From NCBI GenBank assembly GCA_964449305.1, contig CAYUYM010000217.1, positions 1 through 5,410 of the forward strand: 5,410 bases of DNA. The letters are read 5' to 3'. The notes beneath the pieces are model-generated. The model worked only from the letters and a program-made list of their open reading frames with translations. It searched no databases and was not told the DNA's origin. Shown here piece by piece: positions 1 through 5,410 of this stretch (position 1 is the first letter of the stretch; each line of letters begins with the position of its first letter). Origin of the DNA: CAYUYM01 sp964449305. Its GTDB lineage: Bacteria > Bacteroidota > Ignavibacteria > SZUA-365 > CAYQST01. Both the position numbers and the translations under genes were made by a program.

Positions 1-46
1 TGACGAACATTCCCAAGAACACGGCTAAGTAATCGAACTTCTCCCA
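1..46 (-). pseudogene. Continuation of the cytochrome b reading frame after the TAA stop
   Basis: Directly after the TAA at 47-49, the same frame reads WEKFDYLAVFLGMFV up to the window edge. This is the usual continuation of the family motif GRWTYWEKFDY, with the stop standing in place of the Tyr. The fusion protein encoded at 2551-4698 has the matching stretch FGRFAPFEKSTYW at the same place in its cytochrome b domain. The downstream part of the gene is therefore present and in frame, at least to position 2; its end lies outside the window. It is labelled pseudogene because of the stop. A sequencing error, or a real stop that is read through, would make it simply the middle of an intact gene. 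Confidence 0.7.
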
Positions 47-457
47 TTAGGTCCACCGACCGAACTGCGGCCGCGGGCCCCGACCGAGGAACCACTTCAG
101 GTTGCCGATGAAATCCTGGAGATCCTTGCGGTTGAACATCAGGGAGTCGCGACCGAAGATCAGCTCCCGCCATGAGGAGTACTCCTTGTAGCGCTTCCGG
201 GCAAGGTCCACAAGGTGGATGATGAAGATCGTGATCATGAAGAAGGCGGCGACACGATGGATGAGCCCTGCCGCCTCGAAGCCGCCCAGGAGATGCGACA
301 CCGTCACCGCCCAACCGGTGTACGAGAACTTGAGCGTCATCCCCGTGACAGCGAGGTTGAGAAAGCTCAGAATCATGACGATGTGCAGAGCCCGGTTCAG
401 GCGGGTGAAGCGGAGGAACTGCCGCTCGACGGCGACATAGGTGATGTGTTCAGACAT
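47..457 (-). CDS. Cytochrome b (b/b6-like) membrane subunit, interrupted by an in-frame TAA
   Basis: This is the N-terminal part of a di-haem cytochrome b of the formate dehydrogenase gamma / Ni-Fe hydrogenase cytochrome b type, which exchanges electrons with quinone in the cytoplasmic membrane. The visible product is 136 residues. Helix 1 is at about 22-40 with His25 (motif NRALHIVM), and helix 2 is at about 65-85 with His67 and His81, which are likely haem b ligands. The chain then reaches the family motif PQFGRWT and stops. In the homologous domain of the upstream fusion protein, two further helices follow this point, carrying a His-14 residues-His pair that would complete haem binding. 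The 136-residue product therefore looks non-functional unless the stop is bypassed or is an error. The start at 457 is well supported by a full SD sequence. The gene begins three bases after the 19-haem cytochrome gene, so the two are almost certainly co-transcribed and translationally coupled. Family assignment is firm; the intactness of the gene is uncertain. Confidence 0.85.
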   Translation of the reverse strand: MSEHITYVAVERQFLRFTRLNRALHIVMILSFLNLAVTGMTLKFSYTGWAVTVSHLLGGFEAAGLIHRVAAFFMITIFIIHLVDLARKRYKEYSSWRELIFGRDSLMFNRKDLQDFIGNLKWFLGRGPRPQFGRWT

Positions 458-460
458 GGT

Positions 461-2473
461 TCATTCACCTCCTTCCGGGGTGTCATTCGTGGGTGGCTGC
501 GCTGCGGCCTCCTGCCGTGCGCGTTTCTCCTCCTCCATCCTGCGGAGCTCCCTGCGCATCTGGAATGCCCTGGGCAGCCACAGGATGGTGTGCAGCCCCC
601 CCACCACAAAGGTGACGATGACAAGGGAGGTCATCCCCCAGAACACCCAGAACAGGATGGGGTATTTCGCGGGGTCGTGGTGCGTGGCGTGTGTGAGGTA
701 GCCGGCGAATTGCCGGTTGGCGCCTGGGTGGCACTTCTGACAGGTGCCGACCACGTTGGCATGGCTCAGATGCGAGCGGGGATCGGATGGCGGGAGGATG
801 TCGTGTGCACCGTGGCAGTCGTAACACTTCGCCGTCTTGCTGTATCCGAGTTGGGACACCTTTCCATGATACGTGTCGAAATACGTCTTGGCGATCTCCT
901 CGTGGCAGCGTCCGCATTTCTCCATGATCTCCTGCTTGAAGCCTTCCGCGTCTGCGCGCTTGATGGTGTGCGACGTGTGACAATCGCTGCACACGGGAAG
1001 GGGCTTGTCGGTCTTCCCCACAAGTTGGGCATGGATGCTGGTCTCGAACATCTCCTGGATGCCGTGGTGGCAGGTGCCACAGGTGCCGGGGATGTTCCTC
1101 GGGTTCACGCTTGATTCCGGATTGGCGGCGGGCAGCACCCCATGTGCTGTGTGACAGTTGGTGCAGGTGGCCGTCACCGTGAGGCCGCTCTGGGCGAGCC
1201 CCCTGCCGTGGATGCTCTCCGTGTAGTTCTCCAGGATGTTGTGCTGCGTCCCGGTGTAGCGCTTCGCCGCCTTCTCCCCCTCGCGATGGCATGTGCCGCA
1301 GAGCGCGGGGATGCGCGTGGCGAAGATGGGGGAGAGGGGATCAGACCTGCCTCGGATGTTGTGCGTACCGTGACATTCCGTGCACTGCGGGCCGTTGGGA
1401 TCCCCGTTCGTCACAAGCTGGCCGTGCGTTGAGCGCTGGTATTGCAGGCCGACCTCGGCATGGCACGATGCGCACTGCACCTTGTTGGTGATGGTCTCGC
1501 AGGACCGCGTCTTGGAGGCGTTCACCTCCGAGTGGCACTGGCTGCACGCAATCTTTGCATGCCGGGATTCCGCAACCTCCTGGGGATTGACGAACATGGA
1601 ACGACCCGTTTTGCTGGACTTCAGATCCTTCTGTGCGTGACAGCGCATACAATCTGCGTCCGCCATCCCCTGGTTGTAGAAAATGCGACGGATCTTGTGC
1701 GGCTGGTGGCAGTCCACACAGGCCGGAAGCACATGGAGCTGCTTCTCCCAAAGCTCGCCGCGAATCACCTTGCGGTGCACTGTCTCGATCTGGGCATGGC
1801 ACTGGGTGCAGGTCCGTGCAATGTTCACGCGTGAAATGGACGACTTGGGATCGGTGTGCGGCAGAATCGAGTGCGCCGTGTGGCAGGAGGCACAGTTGGG
1901 CGCCACGATGAGTCCCTTCTTCAGCAGACCCTCACCATGGATGCTCTCCGAGAAATTCTCCAGAATGTGGTCCTGATGGATCTTGTGCTGAAGCGACACG
2001 GGTGATCCCTCGCGATGGCAGGTGCCGCAGAGGAAGGGCACACGCAGCGCCGACACCTGGCTGCGGGGATCCTTCACCGGCAGGATCTCGTGTGAGCCGT
2101 GGCAGGATTTGCACGTCGGGGCAAGGCGGTCGCCGCGGGCCAGTGCCCTGCCATGCAACGACGCCGCATGCAGTGCCGTCTCGGTCTTGTGGCAGCTTCC
2201 GCATTGCACCGGCTTCACCACCTCGGCATGAGGGAAGTCGGATCCTGCGAGTGCTTCATGACAGCCGACGCACGGGAGATCCTCGTGCGGTGTGCCCTTG
2301 AACCGCTTCACATCGATCCATGCACTCACAGTCCTGCCGTTTTTCGTGCCCCTGGACATCTCCCGGTCGGAGTGACACATCAGGCACTCGGAGTTTTCCT
2401 GCGCCTCACCCCGGGCATACAGGAGCATGAGGAACAGGCAGAGCGGGAGGACCTGTCGGATGCGGAACTTCAT
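461..2473 (-). CDS. Exported 19-haem c-type cytochrome with C-terminal membrane anchor
   Basis: This is a 670-residue periplasmic electron-transfer protein. It has 19 CxxCH haem c sites, with first Cys at 30, 68, 91, 121, 149, 194, 222, 252, 275, 310, 334, 364, 392, 437, 465, 495, 520, 550 and 578. Several sites are followed by a second His (CxxCHxxH), and many SxHG-type histidines could serve as distal ligands, as in cytochrome c3-like proteins. The N-terminus is a signal peptide: Lys2/Arg4/Arg6, a hydrophobic core at about 8-19, and a likely cut after GEA at 24. A single helix at about 604-630 (after THATHHDPAKYP) is followed by a basic, charged cytoplasmic tail. I chose the ATG at 2473 because it starts the signal peptide; the open frame further upstream only overlaps the preceding gene. 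Its own SD is weak (GAGAA-like). Residues 91-263 and 334-506 are a tandem duplication. Pairing with the next gene resembles Geobacter CbcA/CbcB, so the likely role is accepting electrons from a menaquinol-oxidising cytochrome b. The acceptor is not identifiable. Confidence 0.92.
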   Translation of the reverse strand: MKFRIRQVLPLCLFLMLLYARGEAQENSECLMCHSDREMSRGTKNGRTVSAWIDVKRFKGTPHEDLPCVGCHEALAGSDFPHAEVVKPVQCGSCHKTETALHAASLHGRALARGDRLAPTCKSCHGSHEILPVKDPRSQVSALRVPFLCGTCHREGSPVSLQHKIHQDHILENFSESIHGEGLLKKGLIVAPNCASCHTAHSILPHTDPKSSISRVNIARTCTQCHAQIETVHRKVIRGELWEKQLHVLPACVDCHQPHKIRRIFYNQGMADADCMRCHAQKDLKSSKTGRSMFVNPQEVAESRHAKIACSQCHSEVNASKTRSCETITNKVQCASCHAEVGLQYQRSTHGQLVTNGDPNGPQCTECHGTHNIRGRSDPLSPIFATRIPALCGTCHREGEKAAKRYTGTQHNILENYTESIHGRGLAQSGLTVTATCTNCHTAHGVLPAANPESSVNPRNIPGTCGTCHHGIQEMFETSIHAQLVGKTDKPLPVCSDCHTSHTIKRADAEGFKQEIMEKCGRCHEEIAKTYFDTYHGKVSQLGYSKTAKCYDCHGAHDILPPSDPRSHLSHANVVGTCQKCHPGANRQFAGYLTHATHHDPAKYPILFWVFWGMTSLVIVTFVVGGLHTILWLPRAFQMRRELRRMEEEKRARQEAAAQPPTNDTPEGGE
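465..474 (-). promoter_or_regulatory. Strong ribosome binding site for the cytochrome b gene
   Basis: On the minus strand these bases read AAGGAGGTGA, a full match to the 16S anti-SD sequence, seven bases before the ATG at 457-455. The site overlaps the last codons of the 19-haem cytochrome gene, whose stop is at 463-461. This fixes the start of the cytochrome b gene and suggests translational coupling. Confidence 0.85.
746..2203 (-). repeat. Intragenic tandem duplication of a 243-residue multihaem module
   Basis: Within the 19-haem cytochrome, residues 91-333 and 334-576 form two consecutive copies. Haem sites at 91, 121, 149, 194, 222 and 252 recur at 334, 364, 392, 437, 465 and 495, each exactly 243 residues later, so the spacing 30-28-45-28-30 is kept without a gap. 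Shared strings include LCGTCHREG, HxILEN(F/Y)(S/T)ESIHG and CHTAH. After about residue 263/506 the copies lose register by two residues. The sites at 520, 550 and 578 repeat the 30-28 spacing once more, as a truncated third copy overlapping the end of copy two. The copies are diverged at protein level, so this is an old duplication. Confidence 0.85.
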
Positions 2474-2550
2474 GGCGGATTCTCGTTTCTCGACGTTCGT
2501 CGGTGAATGTGTGGGTGGGGCCTGCGCAGTGTCGACATCCGACGGGGACG

Positions 2551-4698
2551 TCACGCGCGCTCCGAGTTCTGTGCGTCGAGTTCTCGCGGGTGGAGCAGGG
2601 ACATTTCCAGCTCGCTCATGGTGCCGAAGAGAAAGGCGCGGTTGAAGGGATAGACGTCCGGGTTGAACACGACGAAGTAGAGATGCCCGACGAGGATGCT
2701 CAGGGTGGTCAACCACAGCTGGTAGTAATGCACGGATTCGACGAGATCGTAGATGTGGGGAAGCGCGGTCCTTCCCAGAGCCATGAGGATGCCCGTGATC
2801 GTGAGGATGAGGATGCCGCTGATCGAGAACCAATAGGTCGACTTCTCGAACGGGGCGAAACGTCCGAAGGCCGGTGCCTCAGTGGACAGACCGAAGGCCC
2901 ATCTCCAATGCCGCACGGCGTCGGCCACGTCGCGTACCCGGGGGAGCAGGTCGAGCAGGAGGCGGCGACCCCGATGGGTGAACAGGATGTGGATGAGGTG
3001 GAGCAGCATCGCGAGCACCAGCAGCCCGGCCGCGCCGTGGTGCACCGGCTCGATCATCGATTTCCAGAACGGGAGCCAGGCATCCATGCGTTGCACGATC
3101 CATGCATCGGGGAAGCGGAGGACGAAGCCCGTCTTGATGAGCGCGACCACACTGACCAGCGCCAGCCCATGCTGGATGCGCTCGGCCAGCGTCATGCGCA
3201 GAAAGGTGCGCGTTCCGGCGGCCGGTGCCAGCGCCCGCCTCCGCCTGCCGCGACGCAGCCAGTCGGCGATGTTGACGAGGAGGCGCCATCCGACGAACAC
3301 GAGGATGAGGATGAGGTACAGCGGTCGCACCCACGCGTTCCCCTCCGGGGCGAGTCGGCGGAGGTCGGCGGCGGAGTGGATGCGTGGAACGGCAAAACGC
3401 GTCGCTGCGTCGGGGTGGCAGGATCCGCACGTGCGGGCGATGTTCGCCGGGTTCACCGCCGATGCGCTGTCGGCTTTCGGACGGATGTCGTGCGCTCCGT
3501 GGCAGCTTGCGCAGTTGGTCACCGACAGGCTGTCCTTGTCCATCGTGAATCCATGATACCCCGGATTTGCTGCGGTGAAGAACGCGGGGTTGACGGCGGT
3601 GGTGATGATGACGCGTGCCGCGGGATGACAGGTGATGCAGGTCTGCGCCGGTGTCGCGGCATGCGCGGGACCGGTGGCGCTTCGGGCACGTGCCACATTG
3701 GGATGTTCGGCGTGGCAGTCCTGGCAGCCGGGAGTGTCCGTGCGGCCGCCCGTGGCCAGTGTGCCGTGGATGGATTGCCGGTACTGGTTCACGATGTCCA
3801 CATGACAGCGGCCGCAGGTGCCCGGGGTGTTGAGCCGGCTTACCGGCGAGGAGGGATCGGATCCGCGGTTCACCGTATGGCTGCCGTGGCAGTCTGCGCA
3901 GCTCGCAGCAAGGGCATTGCCGCCGGCAAGCCTGCGGCCGTGCGTGCCCCCGATCCAGGGCGAGATGCTGCCGGCTCCCTGTGGCATCGAGGCCTTGACG
4001 CCCGGGTCGTCGAGGTGGCAGGTGAGGCACATGCGTGCCTGGGCCAGCTTGAGTTCGGCGGATGCCTGCGATTTTCTCTTGTTGGAGATCGGGTTCCGAT
4101 GGCAGGTCAGGCAGCGTGGCGCCTGAGCCACTCCCGCCTCAGAGGCTCGACCATGTGCCGACTGAAGATACTCGTTCCTGATGCCGTTGTGGCAGGCCCC
4201 ACAGGAATTGGTGGAGGAGATGAGGCTGAACTTCGAACCGGTCACCTTCGGGGACACGATGTCGTGCCGGCCGTGGCAGCCCTTGCAGCTGAGGTCTGGT
4301 CGCGCATCCAGGCCCGTCGCAACAAGCAGTTGCGGATGGAACACGTGCCTCGGGGGGGCGTCGCGATGGCAGGTGAGGCAGTTGATGGGTTCGATCGCTT
4401 CCTTGTGGGGAACGTTGTCCTTGTCGAACCCCGCATGGCAGGCCACGCACACCAGCTTCGCATGCGGAGAGCGCAGGAGAACGGAGTCGTCGACAAAGAG
4501 GGACACCTGCCGTCCCTCGCGCTCCATGCTCATACTGTTGTCCGAATGGCATGCGAGGCAGTCCTCCTTCGTCTGCCCCGGAGCTGCGACAGACGCCAGA
4601 AGCAGGAGGGCCAGCGCTGCCACACCAGTCCACATCACGTGAATGGCGTTATTCCGACAATCCGGGTTGACCGAACAGGGCTGTTTCACATGTGTCAT
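2551..4698 (-). CDS. Fusion protein: 13-haem exported cytochrome c + cytochrome b membrane domain
   Basis: This 715-residue protein appears to combine a periplasmic haem wire and a quinone-facing membrane cytochrome in one chain. A signal sequence lies at about 22-39 (cut near SVA/A) after an unusually long n-region. Thirteen CxxCH sites start at Cys 47, 84, 107, 138, 166, 196, 224, 267, 295, 325, 354, 396 and 424. A helix at about 456-478 leads into the cytochrome b part, with helices near 510-528, 553-575, 620-642 and 657-678. Likely haem b ligands are His510, His553 and His567, plus His657 and His672 with 14 residues between. The C-terminal motif FNPDVYPFN...MSELEMSLLHPREL is typical of the cytochrome b/b6 family. 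I chose the ATG at 4698 because GGAG lies six bases upstream; an upstream in-frame TTG (4731) and an internal ATG (4635) lack good SD sites. It is the first gene of the cytochrome set, 77 bases before the 19-haem gene. Its N-terminal three sites and last-haem/anchor region match that neighbour, so the two are paralogues. Confidence 0.9.
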   Translation of the reverse strand: MTHVKQPCSVNPDCRNNAIHVMWTGVAALALLLLASVAAPGQTKEDCLACHSDNSMSMEREGRQVSLFVDDSVLLRSPHAKLVCVACHAGFDKDNVPHKEAIEPINCLTCHRDAPPRHVFHPQLLVATGLDARPDLSCKGCHGRHDIVSPKVTGSKFSLISSTNSCGACHNGIRNEYLQSAHGRASEAGVAQAPRCLTCHRNPISNKRKSQASAELKLAQARMCLTCHLDDPGVKASMPQGAGSISPWIGGTHGRRLAGGNALAASCADCHGSHTVNRGSDPSSPVSRLNTPGTCGRCHVDIVNQYRQSIHGTLATGGRTDTPGCQDCHAEHPNVARARSATGPAHAATPAQTCITCHPAARVIITTAVNPAFFTAANPGYHGFTMDKDSLSVTNCASCHGAHDIRPKADSASAVNPANIARTCGSCHPDAATRFAVPRIHSAADLRRLAPEGNAWVRPLYLILILVFVGWRLLVNIADWLRRGRRRRALAPAAGTRTFLRMTLAERIQHGLALVSVVALIKTGFVLRFPDAWIVQRMDAWLPFWKSMIEPVHHGAAGLLVLAMLLHLIHILFTHRGRRLLLDLLPRVRDVADAVRHWRWAFGLSTEAPAFGRFAPFEKSTYWFSISGILILTITGILMALGRTALPHIYDLVESVHYYQLWLTTLSILVGHLYFVVFNPDVYPFNRAFLFGTMSELEMSLLHPRELDAQNSERA
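3415..4287 (-). repeat. Intragenic repeats of a 129-residue tetrahaem module
   Basis: In the 13-haem fusion protein, haem sites at residues 138, 166 and 196 recur at 267, 295 and 325, exactly 129 residues later. The first two recur again at 396 and 424, another 129 residues on. The fourth site is at 224 and 354, a shift of 130. This gives two full tetrahaem copies and one partial copy of about 33 residues. Each begins with a CxxCHGxH site (CKGCHGRH, CADCHGSH, CASCHGAH) followed 28 residues later by a CGxCH site. The C-terminal partial copy leads directly into the membrane anchor. Confidence 0.8.
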
Positions 4699-4704
4699 GG
4701 CGGG

Positions 4705-4708
4705 CTCC
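4705..4708 (-). promoter_or_regulatory. Ribosome binding site deciding the start of the 13-haem fusion gene
   Basis: The minus strand reads TGGAG here, with GGAG six bases before the ATG at 4698-4696. Neither the in-frame TTG at 4731 nor the ATG at 4635 has a comparable site, so this supports the 715-residue form with its long n-region before the signal peptide. Confidence 0.6.
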
Positions 4709-4720
4709 AGTGCGGGTGAT

Positions 4721-4740
4721 ACGTCATACAAAATATACGT
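4721..4740. promoter_or_regulatory. Imperfect inverted repeat overlapping the putative -10 box
   Basis: The plus strand reads ACGTCATA, five bases (CAAAA), then TATACGT. The arms pair as ACGT-ATA/TATACGT if one unpaired C is allowed in the left arm. It covers the putative -10 element of the cytochrome promoter, so it could be an operator. It does not match an FNR/CRP-type site that I recognise, and a short AT-rich palindrome can arise by chance. Confidence 0.2.
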
Positions 4741-4760
4741 ACCTCGAACAAGCTGTGCAA
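4732..4760 (-). promoter_or_regulatory. Possible sigma70-like promoter of the cytochrome genes
   Basis: On the minus strand, TTGCAC (4760-4755; three of six consensus bases) and TATATT (4737-4732; five of six) are separated by exactly 17 bases. Transcription would begin near 4725, giving a leader of roughly 27 bases that contains the SD sequence of the 13-haem gene. The weak -35 would fit an activator-dependent promoter. This rests on pattern matching alone. Confidence 0.4.
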
Positions 4761-4920
4761 TTTGGTGGGGGGGCGTCCGAATTATTTCCCGAAGGCCTGT
4801 GCAGTGGGAGCAGAACCCTCGGTCAGTTCATCGCCCTTCGTGCATTTCTTCAGAAAATCGCCTACTTTGAATGGTGATTGCTGCGTACGTTGTTTCTTCA
4901 CACGTTTTCCTGACAGCTTT

Positions 4921-4925
4921 GGAGG
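4921..4925 (+). promoter_or_regulatory. Ribosome binding site for the divergent membrane-protein gene
   Basis: GGAGG lies seven bases before the ATG at 4933. This supports that start over the in-frame ATGs a few codons later (residues 7 and 10) and shows the downstream frame is a real gene even though it runs off the window. Confidence 0.75.
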
Positions 4926-4932
4926 CTTGAGC

Positions 4933-5410
4933 ATGGCGAAATGGATTGGTATGACAGGAATGGCGCTGGCGACAATCGCCATCTTTTTCGGCTTCTTCTT
5001 TCTCGACGAGTCGCCACAACGCTCCTACGACGTCATGACCGCGGTGTGCGTCGGAGTCCTGGGGTTTCTCTCCTTCGTCCGCCACTGCGTCTTTCACCGA
5101 TCCGATGCCGAGCGACTCGGATGGAAGACCGACCGTCCCGACTGGATGTTCGAGGTGGGGTTCGCCAATCTGGCATTCGGCATTGCGGGGATCGTTGGCG
5201 TTGCCGCTGATCTTGGTGCCGCCGCGGAAGGCCTCATCTCGCCGGAGCAGGCCGACCGGGTCTGGCAGCGCGCCTACGGCGGGCGCCTCTTCGCCTCTTT
5301 TCGCGCCTCGCACTGGATCGCGGCCGCGGCGGGGCTCTTCGTGGCGCTGGGCCTGATCCTGGTGGTCGCCAGCAACTGGGACAAGATCGGCGATATCGCC
5401 AAGATGGGCG
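4933..5410 (+). CDS. Four-helix membrane protein, DUF6790-like, partial (3' end outside window)
   Basis: The frame is open from the ATG at 4933 to the window edge, giving at least 159 residues. Four hydrophobic segments are visible at about 6-24, 32-50, 72-93 and 127-147. Between helices 2 and 3 is HRSDAERLGW, followed by FEVGFANLAFGIAGI. That pattern of an Ala-x-x-(Ile/Leu)-Gly-Trp motif and a Glu-Val-Gly-x-x-Asn-Leu-Ala helix is what I recall from the uncharacterised DUF6790 family of small integral membrane proteins; this is from memory and unconfirmed. No catalytic or cofactor-binding motif can be seen, and it has no haem site. It is transcribed away from the cytochrome genes with its own SD, so a shared role with them is not implied. 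I see no convincing promoter upstream of it. No function is assigned. Confidence 0.85.
   Translation, partial: MAKWIGMTGMALATIAIFFGFFFLDESPQRSYDVMTAVCVGVLGFLSFVRHCVFHRSDAERLGWKTDRPDWMFEVGFANLAFGIAGIVGVAADLGAAAEGLISPEQADRVWQRAYGGRLFASFRASHWIAAAAGLFVALGLILVVASNWDKIGDIAKMG

Noticed and set aside
215..1114. 299-codon open frame on the plus strand
   Set aside because: It lies antisense across the cytochrome b gene and the end of the 19-haem gene, spans their junction, and shows no recognisable motif or SD.
2474..2550. Possible terminator or promoter between the two large cytochrome genes
   Set aside because: Only a 4-bp stem (GACG/CGTC at 2541-2552, overlapping the stop codon) without a T tract was found, and no credible -10/-35 pair. 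The gap looks like an ordinary operon spacer.
2474..2833. In-frame extension of the 19-haem gene upstream of its ATG (120 codons)
   Set aside because: It overlaps the end of the fusion gene in another frame, is rich in Arg, His and Pro without known motifs, and would place the clear signal peptide internally.
461..4698. CRISPR-like or DNA-level repeat array suggested by recurring TGGCA-type strings
   Set aside because: The recurring strings are codons for Cys-His in CxxCH motifs on the minus strand, at protein-dictated spacing, not a DNA repeat array.
2503..4719. 738-codon open frame on the plus strand, opposite the 13-haem fusion gene
   Set aside because: It is the antisense shadow of a GC-rich, Cys/His-rich gene. 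The opposite strand has 13 CxxCH motifs, a signal peptide and a recognisable cytochrome b domain, while this frame shows no domain and a composition dominated by Arg, Gly, Val and Ala.
4643..4877. Short plus-strand frames in the divergent intergenic region
   Set aside because: They have no SD and no recognisable sequence, and they overlap the start and promoter of the fusion gene.
4867..4895. Possible plus-strand promoter (TTGAAT at 4867-4872)
   Set aside because: No acceptable -10 element lies 16-18 bases downstream; the nearest candidate, TACGTT, is only 13 bases away.
4828..5313. 161-codon minus-strand frame across the intergenic region and the plus-strand gene
   Set aside because: It is antisense to the membrane-protein gene, which has an SD and four clear hydrophobic helices. 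This frame has neither a domain nor a hydrophobic pattern.

Overview
The window reads as part of a respiratory electron-transfer locus from a GC-rich, probably anaerobic or facultatively anaerobic bacterium. It carries three minus-strand genes for c- and b-type cytochromes, read from right to left, and one divergent plus-strand gene for a small membrane protein. The two giant cytochromes hold 32 CxxCH haem c sites between them (13 + 19), which suits metal- or mineral-respiring or syntrophic lineages. Two start sites have canonical Shine-Dalgarno (SD) sequences, which argues against typical Bacteroidia, where SD use is rare. A deep-branching group such as Ignavibacteria/Chlorobi relatives is only a guess.

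Layout. At 4698-2551 (-) lies a 715-residue fusion: an exported 13-haem cytochrome c followed in the same chain by a membrane cytochrome b domain. After a 77-base gap, 2473-461 (-) encodes a 670-residue, 19-haem periplasmic cytochrome with one C-terminal membrane anchor. Three bases later, with a full SD sequence, a separate cytochrome b gene starts at 457 (-). Its reading frame is interrupted by a TAA at 47-49, exactly where family members usually have Tyr. The same frame then continues with recognisable family sequence to the window edge. On the other side, 4933 to beyond 5410 (+) encodes a four-helix membrane protein resembling the DUF6790 type. The divergent region 4699-4932 holds a probable sigma70-like promoter for the cytochrome genes and an SD sequence for the plus-strand gene; I found no RNA gene, and no convincing terminator or plus-strand promoter.

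How they may work together (inference). In Geobacter-type Cbc complexes a cytochrome b takes electrons from menaquinol in the membrane and passes them to a multihaem cytochrome c. Here that module seems to occur twice in succession: once fused in one polypeptide (first gene) and once split into two genes (second and third). The two large cytochromes share their first three haem sites and their last haem-plus-anchor region. They differ in the middle, where each has expanded by its own tandem repeat. No outer-membrane porin, terminal reductase or iron-sulfur subunit is visible in the window, so the final acceptor is unknown.
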